DNA from: Alphaproteobacteria bacterium
Lineage (GTDB): Bacteria > Pseudomonadota > Alphaproteobacteria > GCA-2731375
Direction of reading: 5' to 3'
Assembly (NCBI GenBank): GCA_030746295.1
Contig: JASLMY010000035.1
Location: 1 to 27,316 of the forward strand
DNA length: 27,316 bases
Below the pieces are notes generated by a model that was not told where the DNA came from, did not search any database, and saw only the letters and a program-made list of their open reading frames with translations. This document shows positions 9,289-17,637 of the stretch, one piece after another (the first letter of the stretch is position 1; the number at the start of each line of letters is the position of its first letter). The translations under genes and the position numbers were made by a program.

Positions 9289-10695
9289 TTATTTCCGAAT
9301 CTCCTGATCCAAGATTCGGAGCAGGCTCTCTTCTTTGCCGAGGGCCTGGAGGACATCGAAGATGCCAGGCGAGACGGTCCGGCCGGTGAGCGCAGCCCGT
9401 AGCGGCTGGGCGACCTTGCCGAGCTTCAGGCCCTGGCCCTCGGCGAAGACCTTGATCGCTTCCTCGATCGGCTCCGGCGACCAAGCCTCGACTGTCTCGA
9501 GCCGGGGCCGGAGTGCTGCTAGGGTCTCTCTCGCCTCGACGCTCAGCGCCTTGGCCGCCTTCTCGTCTGGCACCAGCGGTCGGGTGGCGACACAGAATTC
9601 GGCGGCCTCGGCGAGATCGGCCAGGGTCTTGGCGCGCGGCTTCAGGACCGGCATGGCGAGGCGCATGCGCTCGCACTCGACCGGGCTCGGCTCCCTCGCC
9701 AGCGATGCCGCCAGCCGCTCGGCCACCAGCGCTACCAGGTCCTCCTCCGGGCGCTCCTTGATGTAATGGGCGTTGAGGTGCGCCAGCTTGTCGAAATCGA
9801 AACGCGAGGGCGACTTGCCGACGGCGTCGAGATCGAACCACTCGATCGCTTGGCTTCGGGCGATGATCTCGTCGTCGCCGTGGCTCCAGCCCAGGCGCAA
9901 CAGGTAGTTCGTCAGCGCTTCGGGCAGATAGCCCATCTCACGGTAGTCCTGGACGCCGAGGGCACCGTGGCGCTTGGAGAGCTTGGCGCCGTCGGGGCCG
10001 TGGATGAGGGGGATGTGGGCGAAGGCGGGGGCGGTCCAATCCAGCGCGTCGTAAAGCATCATCTGCCGGCCGGCGTTGGTCAGGTGGTCGTCGCCGCGAA
10101 TGACGTGGCTGATGCCCATGTCGTGGTCGTCGACGACGACGGCCAGCATGTAAGTGGGGGTACCGTCGCTCCGCAGCAGCACCATGTCGTCGAGCTGCTC
10201 GTTCTTTGTGACGACCTCGCCCTGCACCAGATCCGCGACCACGGTCTCGCCTTCGCGCGGCGCCTTGATCCGCACCACCGGCGCCACGCCTGGCGGCGCC
10301 TCGGCGGGGTCGCGGTCGCGCCAGCGATCGTCGTAGAGCCGGCTTCGGCCCTGGGCCCGGGCCTCCGCCCGCATCGTCTCCAACTCCTCGGGAGTCGCGT
10401 AGCAGCGATAGGCCTTGCCGGCCCGGAGCAGGTCCTCGGCGACCTGGGCGTGACGCTCGCGCCGGGCGAACTGCGAGATCGCGTCGCCGTCCCAGTCGAG
10501 GCCGAGCCAGCGGAGGCCGCCATGGATCGCATCGACCGCCGCCTCGGTCGAGCGGGCCCGGTCCGTGTCCTCGATCCTGAGTAGGAAACTGCCGCCGTGA
10601 TGACGGCTGAAGAGCCAGTTGAAAAGTGCCGTCCGGACCCCGCCGATATGCAGGAAGCCGGTCGGGGAGGGGGCGAAGCGGGTGACGACCGTCAT
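9289..10695 (-). CDS. gltX: GltX, glutamyl-tRNA synthetase (class I)
   Basis: Charges tRNA(Glu) with glutamate; in alphaproteobacteria a GltX paralogue may also charge tRNA(Gln). The 468-residue protein has [14 protein letters not shown] (6-19) with the HIGH-like motif at 16-19, and the KMSKS-like KLSKR at 238-242 followed by HGALGV. The catalytic Rossmann domain is N-terminal and a helical anticodon-binding domain fills about 320-468. Only the first of the four zinc ligands of the E. coli enzyme is kept (Cys98, in RCYATP). The second and the later Cys-x-His pair are missing, so this is a zinc-free form. GGAAG lies just upstream of the ATG. It is divergent from comEC across 104 bases. Confidence 0.96.
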   Translation of the reverse strand: MTVVTRFAPSPTGFLHIGGVRTALFNWLFSRHHGGSFLLRIEDTDRARSTEAAVDAIHGGLRWLGLDWDGDAISQFARRERHAQVAEDLLRAGKAYRCYATPEELETMRAEARAQGRSRLYDDRWRDRDPAEAPPGVAPVVRIKAPREGETVVADLVQGEVVTKNEQLDDMVLLRSDGTPTYMLAVVVDDHDMGISHVIRGDDHLTNAGRQMMLYDALDWTAPAFAHIPLIHGPDGAKLSKRHGALGVQDYREMGYLPEALTNYLLRLGWSHGDDEIIARSQAIEWFDLDAVGKSPSRFDFDKLAHLNAHYIKERPEEDLVALVAERLAASLAREPSPVECERMRLAMPVLKPRAKTLADLAEAAEFCVATRPLVPDEKAAKALSVEARETLAALRPRLETVEAWSPEPIEEAIKVFAEGQGLKLGKVAQPLRAALTGRTVSPGIFDVLQALGKEESLLRILDQEIRK

Positions 10696-10799
10696 GGATC
10701 TTCCGACAGGTTTTGGGCTGCGGCTTGGCCTCGAATGGTTAGAATGGCCGAAGGGTGCCGATCCCTATCACATCGCCGTCGGGAAGGCGATAGAGGCGG

Positions 10800-12446
10800 A
10801 TGCTGGGGCAAACAGGATATGGCGGCGGCGTCTCCAGCGCCGCGCCGGCGGCAGCGTCGAAGCTCGGCGCCCGTCTCGCCGCCGTCTGCCTTGCCGAGCG
10901 GGAGCGGTGGTTCCTTTGGTCGCCGGTCCTGTTGGGGCTCGGCATCGCGGTCTTCTTCGAGCTTCGTTTCCAGCCGTCGGCCTGGCTCGGCGGCCTTCTC
11001 GTCGTTGCCTCGTTGCTGCTCGCCGTTGCCGCGCGGCGGCGGCCGGCGGTGCTCTTGGCCGGTCTCGCGCTCGGGGTCGTCGCCGGCGGCTTCGCGCTCG
11101 CGGACTTCCGCGCCCGATGGGTGGCCGCACCTGTGTTGGAGAAGCGGCTGGGGCCGGTCGCGGTCGAAGGCCGGGTGCTAGCGGTAAGTGGCATCGCGAC
11201 AGGCTGGCGGCTCCTACTCGAGAGCCCGCTGATCGGCCGCCTGGAGCCCGAGATGACGCCGCAGACGGTCCGGGTCAGCGTCCGCACGCCGCTGCCCGAT
11301 GGGCTCGTCGTCGGCGACCGGGTTCGTCTCCCTGCGGTGTTGATGCCGCCGCCGGCGCCGGCCGCACCAGGGGCGTTCGATTTCGCTCGCATGGCCTGGT
11401 TCCAGGGCCTGGGTGCGGTCGGCTACGCCGTCGGGCGGCCGCGACCGGTGCCGGCGGCGCCGGATGCCGAGGCGCCCGGCCTCTCGGCCCGGCTGGCCGA
11501 GCTTCGCCGCCGGATCGCGCACCGCGTGCGCGCGGCGCTGCCCGGACCATCAGGAGCCGTGGCGGCGGCCTTGTTGACCGGCGACCGGGGCGCCATTCCG
11601 CGATCGGTGCTGGCGGCGATGCGGGAGTCTGGCTTGGCGCATCTGCTGGCGATTTCGGGCCTTCACATCGGCCTGGTCGCGACCTTGCTCTTCGTCGCCG
11701 TGCGCGCCCTGCTGGCCTTGGTCGAGCCCTTGGCGCTGCGTTATCCGATCAAGAAATGGGCCGCGCTCGCGGCTCTCGGCGGCGCCTTCGCTTACCTGCT
11801 GCTGACCGGCGCCACGGTGCCGACGCAGCGCGCCTTCCTCATGGCGGCCCTGGTCCTGCTGGCGGTGTTGGTCGACCGCAGCGCCTTCTCGATGCGCACC
11901 GTCGCCTTGGCGGCCGTCCTGATCCTGGTGCTGAGGCCCGAAAGCCTGCTGTCGGTCAGCTTCCAGATGTCGTTCGCGGCCGTGGTGGCGCTGATCGCGA
12001 CCTACGAGACGGTGGGTCCCAGATTCGCCGAATGGCGCCGCCAGGCGGCGTGGCCCCGGCGGGCGGCCTTCTATCTCGCCGGCGTCGGCCTGACCACGGT
12101 CGTCGCCGGTCTGGCGACGATGCCCTTCGCCGCCTATCACTTCAACCAGGTGGCGCATTACGGCCTCGCCGCCAATCTCGTCGCCGTGCCGTTGACCGCA
12201 CTTTGGATCATGCCCTGGGGCATCGTCGCCTTCGCCTTGTTGCCGCTTGGCCTGGAGGGCCTGGCGCTGGCGCCGATGGGCTGGGGCATCGACATCGTGA
12301 TCGCCGTCGCCCGGACCGTGTCGGCCTGGCCGGCGCGCTCTCGCACGTGGCCGCACCGGCCCCGGCGGCGTTGGCCTTGGTCACCAGCGGCGGCCTTTGG
12401 TTCTGCCTGTGGTGCCGGCGCTGGCGCTTCGCCGGCTTGGCGGTGA
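10800..12446 (+). CDS. comEC: ComEC/Rec2 family competence protein, frame broken near 12330
   Basis: ComEC forms the inner-membrane channel for single-stranded DNA uptake. From ATG 10800 (AGAGG three bases upstream) this frame gives an N-terminal membrane pair (about 38-105), an OB-like soluble region (DUF4131, about 105-240) and the polytopic Competence domain (about 250-505). The core motif LAISGLHIGL lies at 283-292. The protein reads normally to VSAWP at residues 507-511 (base 12332). After that the frame turns Arg/Pro/Trp-rich and stops at 12446. The true C-terminal part continues in the frame one base back (separate entry), so one base appears to be missing in CCGGC at 12330-12334. Either the gene is a recent pseudogene or the base is a sequencing or assembly error. 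Without the shift the product would be about 710 residues. Confidence 0.85.
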   Translation: MLGQTGYGGGVSSAAPAAASKLGARLAAVCLAERERWFLWSPVLLGLGIAVFFELRFQPSAWLGGLLVVASLLLAVAARRRPAVLLAGLALGVVAGGFALADFRARWVAAPVLEKRLGPVAVEGRVLAVSGIATGWRLLLESPLIGRLEPEMTPQTVRVSVRTPLPDGLVVGDRVRLPAVLMPPPAPAAPGAFDFARMAWFQGLGAVGYAVGRPRPVPAAPDAEAPGLSARLAELRRRIAHRVRAALPGPSGAVAAALLTGDRGAIPRSVLAAMRESGLAHLLAISGLHIGLVATLLFVAVRALLALVEPLALRYPIKKWAALAALGGAFAYLLLTGATVPTQRAFLMAALVLLAVLVDRSAFSMRTVALAAVLILVLRPESLLSVSFQMSFAAVVALIATYETVGPRFAEWRRQAAWPRRAAFYLAGVGLTTVVAGLATMPFAAYHFNQVAHYGLAANLVAVPLTALWIMPWGIVAFALLPLGLEGLALAPMGWGIDIVIAVARTVSAWPARSRTWPHRPRRRWPWSPAAAFGSACGAGAGASPAWR

Positions 12447-12931
12447 TCGCCACCGGTCTCGGCATCGGGCTCGCCGCCCGGCCGCCCGACATCCTGATCG
12501 ACGCCCAAGGCGAGCTCGCCGCAGTCAGGACGGGCGCGGGTTCGTTGGAGCTCAGCTCCAAGCGACGCTCCGGCTTTCGCACCGAGACCTGGATTCGTCG
12601 CTCGGACCTCGATGCGGCTGCGGTCGGGCAGGCCGGCTGCGATCGGTTGGGTTGCGTCTGGCGTCTCGACGGCCGGACCATTTCATACTTGCGTGATGCC
12701 CGGGCCATCGCCGACGACTGCCGCCTCGCCGACATCGTTCTCGCCGAGGTGCCGATCCGCCGCTGCCCCTCGGCCGAACTGGTGGTCGACCGCTTCGACC
12801 TCTGGCGCGAGGGTGCGCATGCCATCCGGCTTGGCGACGACGGCTTCGAGATCGAGACGGTGGCGGAATGGCGCGGCGTCCGCGCCTGGGCGCCCGACCG
12901 GGGTACGGCGCGTTGGCGGCGCAGGCGCTAG
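12332..12931 (+). pseudogene. comEC: Displaced C-terminal part of ComEC after a -1 frameshift
   Basis: Continuing from 12332 in the alternate frame restores a ComEC-like C terminus. It has a hydrophobic stretch (PAALALVTSGGLWFCLW) and a second one (FAGLAVIATGLGIGLAA). A soluble tail follows with DRLGCVWRLDGRTISYLRD and VVDRFDLWREGAHAI, ending at TAG 12929-12931. Such a tail takes the place of the metallo-beta-lactamase domain in the alphaproteobacterial ComEC proteins I know of. The reading is smooth on both sides of the join, so little sequence seems lost beyond one base. Confidence 0.75.
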
Positions 12932-12945
12932 CTGCCAGCGCCTGC
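12921..12945. terminator. Hairpin between convergent comEC and lexA
   Basis: A perfect nine-base inverted repeat, GCAGGCGCT (12921-12929) with AGCGCCTGC (12937-12945), encloses a seven-base loop. It overlaps the comEC stop codon and lies between two convergent genes, so it could stop transcription from both sides. No U-tract follows on either strand, which leaves its strength uncertain. Confidence 0.45.
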
Positions 12946-12965
12946 CGTACCATCTATGAGAAGGG

Positions 12966-13655
12966 TCAGTAGCGGCGCACCAGGCCAACCAGGCGGCCCT
13001 GGATCTGCACCCGGTCGGGCGGGAAGATCCGGGTCTCGTAGCTCTGGTTCGCCGGCTCCAGCGCCACGGAATCGCCGCGTCGGCGCAGCCGCTTCAAGGT
13101 CGCCTCCTCGTTGTCGACGAGGGCGACGACGATGGTCCCGTTGTCTGCCGTCTCCGTGCGCCTGATGATCGCGGTGTCGCCGTCGAGGATGCCCGCCTCG
13201 ACCATCGAGTCGCCTGCGACTTCGAGCGCGAAATGATCGCCGGAGCCGATCATGCTGACCGGCACGGTGACGTAGTTGGAGGGGTCGCGCAGCGCCTCGA
13301 TCGGCGTGCCGGCCGCGATCCGGCCGTAGAGCGGCATCGAGACGAGGGCGTCGCCGGCCTCCCGCGCGCGCGTGCTCGGGCCTGGAAAGCCGCCTTCGAC
13401 AACGCTCGGCTGGAAGCCGCGATTGCTCTCCGCGACCGCGGATTCGGGCAGTTTCAGGACCTCGAGAGCGCGGGCCCGGTGGGCCATCCGGCGGATGAAG
13501 CCGCGTTCCTCCAAGGCCGTGATCAAACGGTGGATGCCCGACTTCGACTTCAGGCCCAAGGCCTCCTTCATCTCGTCGAAGGAAGGCGAAATTCCGTTTG
13601 TTTCCAGATGCTTATTGATGAAGATCAGGAGTTCGTGTTGCTTTTTGGTCAACAT
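12966..13655 (-). CDS. lexA: LexA, SOS response repressor
   Basis: LexA represses DNA-repair genes and cuts itself when RecA filaments form. The start is ATG 13655, giving 229 residues beginning [10 protein letters not shown], the usual LexA N terminus; eight upstream in-frame codons are not family-like. A winged helix-turn-helix fills about 1-65 ([23 protein letters not shown]). The self-cleavage pair is Ala115-Gly116 in [10 protein letters not shown]. The catalytic Ser150 is in GDSMVEAGI and Lys188 in ATLKRL. The region between (about 75-105) is longer than in E. coli, as in other alphaproteobacteria. Upstream lie a good promoter and two LexA boxes, so it is autoregulated and not simply part of the trp-moa unit. 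Confidence 0.97.
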   Translation of the reverse strand: MLTKKQHELLIFINKHLETNGISPSFDEMKEALGLKSKSGIHRLITALEERGFIRRMAHRARALEVLKLPESAVAESNRGFQPSVVEGGFPGPSTRAREAGDALVSMPLYGRIAAGTPIEALRDPSNYVTVPVSMIGSGDHFALEVAGDSMVEAGILDGDTAIIRRTETADNGTIVVALVDNEEATLKRLRRRGDSVALEPANQSYETRIFPPDRVQIQGRLVGLVRRY

Positions 13656-13688
13656 CTCGTGCCGCCCACCATGCCCCAACTAGGCCTA

Positions 13689-13703
13689 GAACAAAACCTA
13701 AAC
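13689..13703 (-). promoter_or_regulatory. Second, imperfect LexA box
   Basis: On the lexA coding strand this reads GTTT-N7-GTTC, seven of eight positions of the alphaproteobacterial SOS box GTTC-N7-GTTC. It lies just downstream of the predicted start point of lexA transcription and 33 bases before the start codon, where bound repressor would block elongation or initiation. Confidence 0.5.
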
Positions 13704-13713
13704 GCCGACACAT

Positions 13714-13728
13714 GTTCTAGTTTGGTTC
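13714..13728. promoter_or_regulatory. LexA box (GTTC-N7-GTTC)
   Basis: The plus strand reads GTTC, seven bases, GTTC: a perfect copy of the direct-repeat SOS box known from alphaproteobacteria such as Rhodobacter and Caulobacter. On the lexA coding strand it is GAAC-N7-GAAC. It overlaps the predicted -10 element of the lexA promoter, the classic arrangement for autorepression. Confidence 0.88.
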
Positions 13729-13742
13729 TGGTTGAGCGTCAA
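13714..13742 (-). promoter_or_regulatory. lexA promoter (TTGACG-N17-TAGAAC)
   Basis: The minus strand has TTGACG at 13742-13737 and TAGAAC at 13719-13714 with exactly 17 bases between. This gives five of six matches at -35 and four of six at -10. Transcription would start near 13707, leaving a leader of about 50 bases. The LexA box covers the -10 hexamer and part of the spacer. Confidence 0.7.
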
Positions 13743-13764
13743 GAAGAATCTTCAGCGCCTTCGG

Positions 13765-14979
13765 CTAAATGCCCTCGATCGTGTCGGTAAGCGGCACGAT
13801 CTCGACCCTATCGCCGGCCTTGGCGGCGGGCGCGTGGGGTGGGCGGACCACCAGGCAGTCGGCACGGGCAAAGTGGGAAAGCATGGAGGAGTCCTGCTTC
13901 TCGAAGGGGGTCGCCACCAGGGCGCCGTCGCGTCGCGCCAGTTCCGCCCGCAGGTAGTCCTCACGGCGGTCGTTGGCGCCCAGGTCGCGGCCCAGCACCG
14001 CGCTTTGGCGCAAGCCCGCCTCGGTCGACAGCCCCAACATCCGGCGCAATGCGGGGCGCAGGAAGATCAGGCCGCAGACCAGCGATGAGACCGGGTTGCC
14101 GGGCATCCCCATCATCACCGTCTCGCCGATGCGGCCGAAGATCAGCGGTTTGCCGGGGCGCATGGCGATCTGCCAGAAGTCGAGCACCAGGCCTTCCTCG
14201 CCCAGCACCTGGCGCACCAGGTCGTGCTTGCCGACCGAGGCGCCGCCGAGCGTCACCAGCATGTCCACACCCTTGGAACCGGCCGCCAGCTGGCGCAGGG
14301 ATTCGGTCTCGTCGCGGGCGATGCCGAGGTCGACCGCCTCGCCGCCGGTGGCTTCGACCAGCGCGCCCAGCGCCAGGGCGTTTGAGGAGACGATCTGGTT
14401 CGGGGCCAGCGGCTCGCCGGGGCGGACGATCTCGTTGCCGGTGGCGAGCAGGGCGACGCGGGGCTTGCGCCGGACCGAGAGCCAGGGGACGTTCATCGCC
14501 GCCGCCAGCCCGACGTCGCGGGCACCGAGCGCGCGGCCGGCCCTGAGCCCGACCCGGCCGGCGCTGAAGTCGAGGCCGGCGGGGCGGATATAGGTACCCT
14601 TCGGCGCGCCGGCGTTGACGGTCACGGCACTGTCCTCGCCGCCGTCGGTGTCCTCTTGGATGACGATCGCATCGGCGCCGGCCGGGACCGGCCCGCCGGT
14701 GAAGATGCGCACGGTCTCGCCCGGGCCGACCGTGCCCTCGAAGGCATCGCCGGCCGGTGCCTCGCCGATGATCGTCAGGCGCGCCGGCACCGTCGCGACG
14801 TCGGCGGCGCGGACCGCATAGCCGTCCATCGCCGAGACGTCGGCCGGCGGCTGCGTCACCCGCGCCACCACGTCCTCGGCCAGCGCCCGGCCGCGGGCAT
14901 GGGCCAGGTCGACGGTCTCCGCCGGCATCTCCGGCAGGTCGGCAAGAATACTCGCAAGCGCTTCCTGAACCGAGATCAC
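13765..14979 (-). CDS. moeA: MoeA, molybdopterin molybdenumtransferase
   Basis: MoeA inserts molybdate into adenylylated molybdopterin, the last step of molybdenum cofactor synthesis. The start is GTG 14979, preceded by GAGG at a good distance; the moaC stop is seven bases upstream. Hallmarks of the 404-residue protein are DVSAMDGYAV (47-56), FTGGPVPAGADAIV (93-106), the MogA-like domain with LLATGNEIVRPGEPL, TLGGASVGKHDLV and GMPGNPVSSLV. A C-terminal barrel (about 330-400) follows. It closes the trpD-trpC-moaC-moeA run; lexA behind it has its own promoter. Confidence 0.96.
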   Translation of the reverse strand: MISVQEALASILADLPEMPAETVDLAHARGRALAEDVVARVTQPPADVSAMDGYAVRAADVATVPARLTIIGEAPAGDAFEGTVGPGETVRIFTGGPVPAGADAIVIQEDTDGGEDSAVTVNAGAPKGTYIRPAGLDFSAGRVGLRAGRALGARDVGLAAAMNVPWLSVRRKPRVALLATGNEIVRPGEPLAPNQIVSSNALALGALVEATGGEAVDLGIARDETESLRQLAAGSKGVDMLVTLGGASVGKHDLVRQVLGEEGLVLDFWQIAMRPGKPLIFGRIGETVMMGMPGNPVSSLVCGLIFLRPALRRMLGLSTEAGLRQSAVLGRDLGANDRREDYLRAELARRDGALVATPFEKQDSSMLSHFARADCLVVRPPHAPAAKAGDRVEIVPLTDTIEGI

Positions 14980-14986
14980 CTTGGCC

Positions 14987-15463
14987 TCACTCCGCTTCGT
15001 AGCTGCCCGACTTGCCGCCGGATTTATGGGTCAGGCGAACCTCGGTGATCGCCATGCCGCGGTCGACCGCCTTGCACATGTCGTAGACCGTCAACGCCGC
15101 GACAGAGACCGCGGTCAACGCCTCCATCTCCACCCCGGTGCGTCCGGCCAGCTTGACGGTGGCGCTGATGTCGACGGCGCTTCGCGCCTCGTCCGCTTCC
15201 AGGTCGACGGCGATCGACGAAAGGGGCAGGGGATGGCAGAGCGGCACCAGCTCGGCAGTGCGCTTGGCGGCCATGATGCCAGCGAGGCGGGCCACCGCGA
15301 AAACGTCGCCCTTCTTGACGCCGCCCGAGCGGATCAGCGCCAGGGTCTCGGGCCGCATGATCACCGCGCCCTTGGCGGTCGCCTCCCGCTCGCTCACCGG
15401 CTTTGCGGAGACGTCGACCATCCGGGCGTTGCCGGCGTCGTCGAAATGCGTGAAGTCGCCCAT
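14987..15463 (-). CDS. moaC: MoaC, cyclic pyranopterin monophosphate synthase
   Basis: MoaC converts the 3',8-cyclo-GTP product of MoaA to cyclic pyranopterin monophosphate in molybdenum cofactor synthesis. The 158-residue protein keeps all residues I know to matter in the E. coli enzyme at the same numbering: Lys51 (VKKGDV), His77 (LCHPLPL), Glu112 and Glu114 (GVEMEALTA), Asp128 and Lys131 ([10 protein letters not shown]). ATG 15463 lies four bases after the trpC stop, with GGAGG inside the trpC end. moaA is not in the window. Confidence 0.97.
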   Translation of the reverse strand: MGDFTHFDDAGNARMVDVSAKPVSEREATAKGAVIMRPETLALIRSGGVKKGDVFAVARLAGIMAAKRTAELVPLCHPLPLSSIAVDLEADEARSAVDISATVKLAGRTGVEMEALTAVSVAALTVYDMCKAVDRGMAITEVRLTHKSGGKSGSYEAE

Positions 15464-15467
15464 GCGC

Positions 15468-16283
15468 CTACGCCTCCGTTGCGCTGGCCTCGGCCGGTGC
15501 CAGCAGGGCCGCTGTCGCGGCCCGGACGTCGGCTTGGCGCATCAGGCTCTCGCCGACCAGGAAGCAGTGATAGCCGGCCGCCGCCATTCGGGCCAGGTCG
15601 TCGGCGTCGTAGAGGCCGCTTTCGCTGACCGCCAGCACGTCCGCCGGGATCGCCGCCGCCAGCGCTTCGGAGGTGGCGAGGTCGACCTCGAGGGTCTTGA
15701 GGTTGCGGTTGTTGACGCCGATGAGGCGGCTCTTCAGGCGGAGCGCCCGTTCGAGCTCGGCTGCGTCGTGTACCTCGACCAGGACGTCCATGCCCCATTC
15801 GACGGCGACGGCTTCGAGGCTCGCCGCCTCGTCGTCGGCGAGCGCCGCCATGATCAGCAGGATGCAATCGGCACCGAGCGTCCGTGCCTCGACGACCTGA
15901 TAGGCATCGAGCATGAAGTCCTTGCGCAGCACGGGCAGGTCCGTCTCCGCCCGCGCCTGGACCAGATAGCCGTCCCGGCCTTGGAAATAGGGGGTGTCGG
16001 TCAATACCGAGAGGCAGGTGGCGCCGCCCTCGGCATAGGCCCGGGCCAACGCCTCCGGGTTGAAGTCGGCCCGGATAAGGCCCTTCGACGGCGAGGCCTT
16101 CTTGATCTCGGCGATGAGGCCATAGCGGCCCGTCGCCACCGCCTCGGCCAAGCGTGCTCGGAAGCCGCGTGGTGGCGATGCGGCGCGCGCCGCCGCCTCG
16201 ACCTCGGCCAGCGGCCGTGCCGCCCGGCGCGCCGCCACTTCGGCCCGCTTGTCGGCGCAGATCCTGTCGAGGACGTCGCTCAT
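15468..16283 (-). CDS. trpC: TrpC, indole-3-glycerol phosphate synthase
   Basis: TrpC closes the indole ring of carboxyphenylaminodeoxyribulose phosphate, the fourth step from chorismate to tryptophan. The start ATG 16283 overlaps the trpD stop as ATGA, the usual sign of translational coupling. The frame remains open upstream, but only as a shadow of trpD. The 271-residue TIM barrel has the signature [12 protein letters not shown] (57-68, with Glu59 and Lys61), LRKDFML with Lys121, VLVEVHD with Glu170, IGVNNRNL (188-195) and SESG (220-223). It is a stand-alone TrpC, not fused to TrpF. Confidence 0.96.
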   Translation of the reverse strand: MSDVLDRICADKRAEVAARRAARPLAEVEAAARAASPPRGFRARLAEAVATGRYGLIAEIKKASPSKGLIRADFNPEALARAYAEGGATCLSVLTDTPYFQGRDGYLVQARAETDLPVLRKDFMLDAYQVVEARTLGADCILLIMAALADDEAASLEAVAVEWGMDVLVEVHDAAELERALRLKSRLIGVNNRNLKTLEVDLATSEALAAAIPADVLAVSESGLYDADDLARMAAAGYHCFLVGESLMRQADVRAATAALLAPAEASATEA

Positions 16284-17326
16284 TCGCCCTCCGGCGGCGG
16301 GCGGTTGGTGATCTCCACGAGCTTTTCCAGCGTCGTCTTGGCCTTGCCGTCGTCGATCGCCGCCGCGGCCAGGCCGACGCCGTCCTCCAGCCTCTCGGTC
16401 TTGTCGGCGATCAACAGGGCGGCGGCGGTGTTGTAGAGCACGGCATCGCGGAAGGCGCCGGTCTCGCCGTCGAGGACGGCGGCCAGCGCCGCGGCGTTGG
16501 CCTCGGGCTCCGCACCCTTGATCGCCGCCAGCGGATGGGCCGGCAGGCCCGCCGCCTCGGGCGAGATCTCGAACTCGCGGATGGCGCCGTCCTCCAACGC
16601 CGCGACATAGCTGATCCCGGTCGGCGTCAGCTCGTCCGTGCCGTCGCCACCGTGCACGATCCAGACCTTGACCGCGCCGAGCTTCTGCAGCGTCTCCGCC
16701 ATCGGCCGGATCCATTGCCGCGAGAAGGCGCCGATCAGCAGGCGCTCGACGTTGGCCGGGTTCGACAGCGGCCCCAGCAGGTTGAAGATCGTGCGGGTGC
16801 CGAGCTCGACCCGGGTGCCGGCGACATTGCGCATGGCGCCATGGTGGCGCGGCGCCATCATGAAGCAGACGCCGGCCTCCCAGACGGCGTCGCGCACGAG
16901 AGAGAAATCGGCGTCGAGGTTGACGCCGAGGCTACTCAGCACGTCGGCCGCACCGGTTTTCGACGAAAGCGCCCGATTGCCGTGCTTGGCCACGGGCACG
17001 CCGCAAGCGGCAGTGACGAGCGCCGTCGCGGTGGAGATGTTGAAGGTGCCGATGGCATCGCCGCCGGTGCCGACGATGTCCATGGCGCCCTTCGGCGCCT
17101 CGATGGCGACCATCTTGTCGCGCATGGTCATGACGCCGCCGGTGATCTCGTCGACACTCTCGCCCCGGACCCTGAGCGCCATCAACAGGCCGCCCATCTG
17201 CGAGGGCGTCGCGTCGCCCGACATCATGATGTCGAAGGCACGGCGCGCTTGCGCGACGTCGAGGCTGGCGCCGTCGGCGACATGGGCGATCATGGCTCTG
17301 AAATCGGACGTCTCTGCCGTCGTCAT
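16280..17326 (-). CDS. trpD: TrpD, anthranilate phosphoribosyltransferase
   Basis: TrpD transfers phosphoribosyl from PRPP to anthranilate, the second step of the tryptophan branch. The start is ATG 17326, behind AGGAGAAGG. An open extension to 17629 is Arg/Pro-rich and unlike the family. The 348-residue protein has the PRPP-binding [17 protein letters not shown] (83-99), [17 protein letters not shown] (114-130) and GPLSNPA. It is the stand-alone form without a fused glutamine amidotransferase. No trpG or trpE lies upstream; the next gene is divergent. That is unusual for relatives of this organism, where trpE and trpG normally come just before trpD. Confidence 0.96.
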   Translation of the reverse strand: MTTAETSDFRAMIAHVADGASLDVAQARRAFDIMMSGDATPSQMGGLLMALRVRGESVDEITGGVMTMRDKMVAIEAPKGAMDIVGTGGDAIGTFNISTATALVTAACGVPVAKHGNRALSSKTGAADVLSSLGVNLDADFSLVRDAVWEAGVCFMMAPRHHGAMRNVAGTRVELGTRTIFNLLGPLSNPANVERLLIGAFSRQWIRPMAETLQKLGAVKVWIVHGGDGTDELTPTGISYVAALEDGAIREFEISPEAAGLPAHPLAAIKGAEPEANAAALAAVLDGETGAFRDAVLYNTAAALLIADKTERLEDGVGLAAAAIDDGKAKTTLEKLVEITNRPPPEGE

Positions 17327-17637
17327 CGTCCTTCTCCTCTCCGTCGCCGTTGGCGAAGCGCGGCGAATCGGAGCAACGGCCCTTGCGGCGGTCCCAGGTA
17401 TACGCCGCTCGGGTGCGGTTCGCGAGGCTTGTTTCTCACGCCCGTCGAGCCCTTGCAAGTCCTGTGGCACCGATGCTTTGGCGCTGCCAGCGCGGTTTCC
17501 GACGGGTTGCCGAGGGGGCCGCCGGTGCCCCGAGTTCTGGCATCGGGGCGGGGCCGTCGCTATAGTCCGGACGGTTGCGAGTAGAGGCGTGACGCCAGCG
17601 CCCGCGCGCGGCCCTGCGGTAAGCGGCAAGGCGGGGA
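17327..17637. other. 311-base divergent intergenic region
   Basis: This gap separates trpD from the divergent deacetylase gene. I see no convincing gene, no remnant of trpE or trpG, no Trp-rich leader peptide on the trp strand, and no strong promoter for trpD. For the plus-strand unit there is a candidate promoter at 17537-17566. A small inverted repeat (17481-17485 with 17489-17493) is too short to interpret. Confidence 0.6.
17537..17566 (+). promoter_or_regulatory. Candidate promoter for the deacetylase-peroxidase unit
   Basis: CTGGCA (17537-17542) and TATAGT (17561-17566) are separated by 18 bases. This gives four of six and five of six matches to sigma70 consensus hexamers. Transcription would start near 17573 with about 65 bases of leader. 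AAGG at 17628-17631 serves as the ribosome binding site of the first gene. Confidence 0.4.

Noticed and set aside
10619..12330. Open plus frame running alongside the first part of comEC
   Set aside because: Its first ~570 codons are Arg/Pro/Gly-rich and lack membrane helices. Only its end, from 12332, is real and belongs to ComEC.
13656..13679. Eight extra N-terminal codons for lexA
   Set aside because: The residues are not LexA-like, and [10 protein letters not shown] is the standard family start.
16284..16715. Upstream extension of the trpC frame
   Set aside because: It is the shadow of trpD. The family N terminus begins at ATG 16283 with the ATGA overlap.
17350..17565. 71-residue plus-strand open frame in the divergent gap
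   Set aside because: Arg/Ala-rich, no ribosome binding site of note, and it overlaps the candidate promoter region.
17327..17629. Upstream extension of trpD, or a trp leader peptide
   Set aside because: The extension is Arg/Pro-rich with no conserved character, and no run of Trp codons followed by alternative hairpins was seen.
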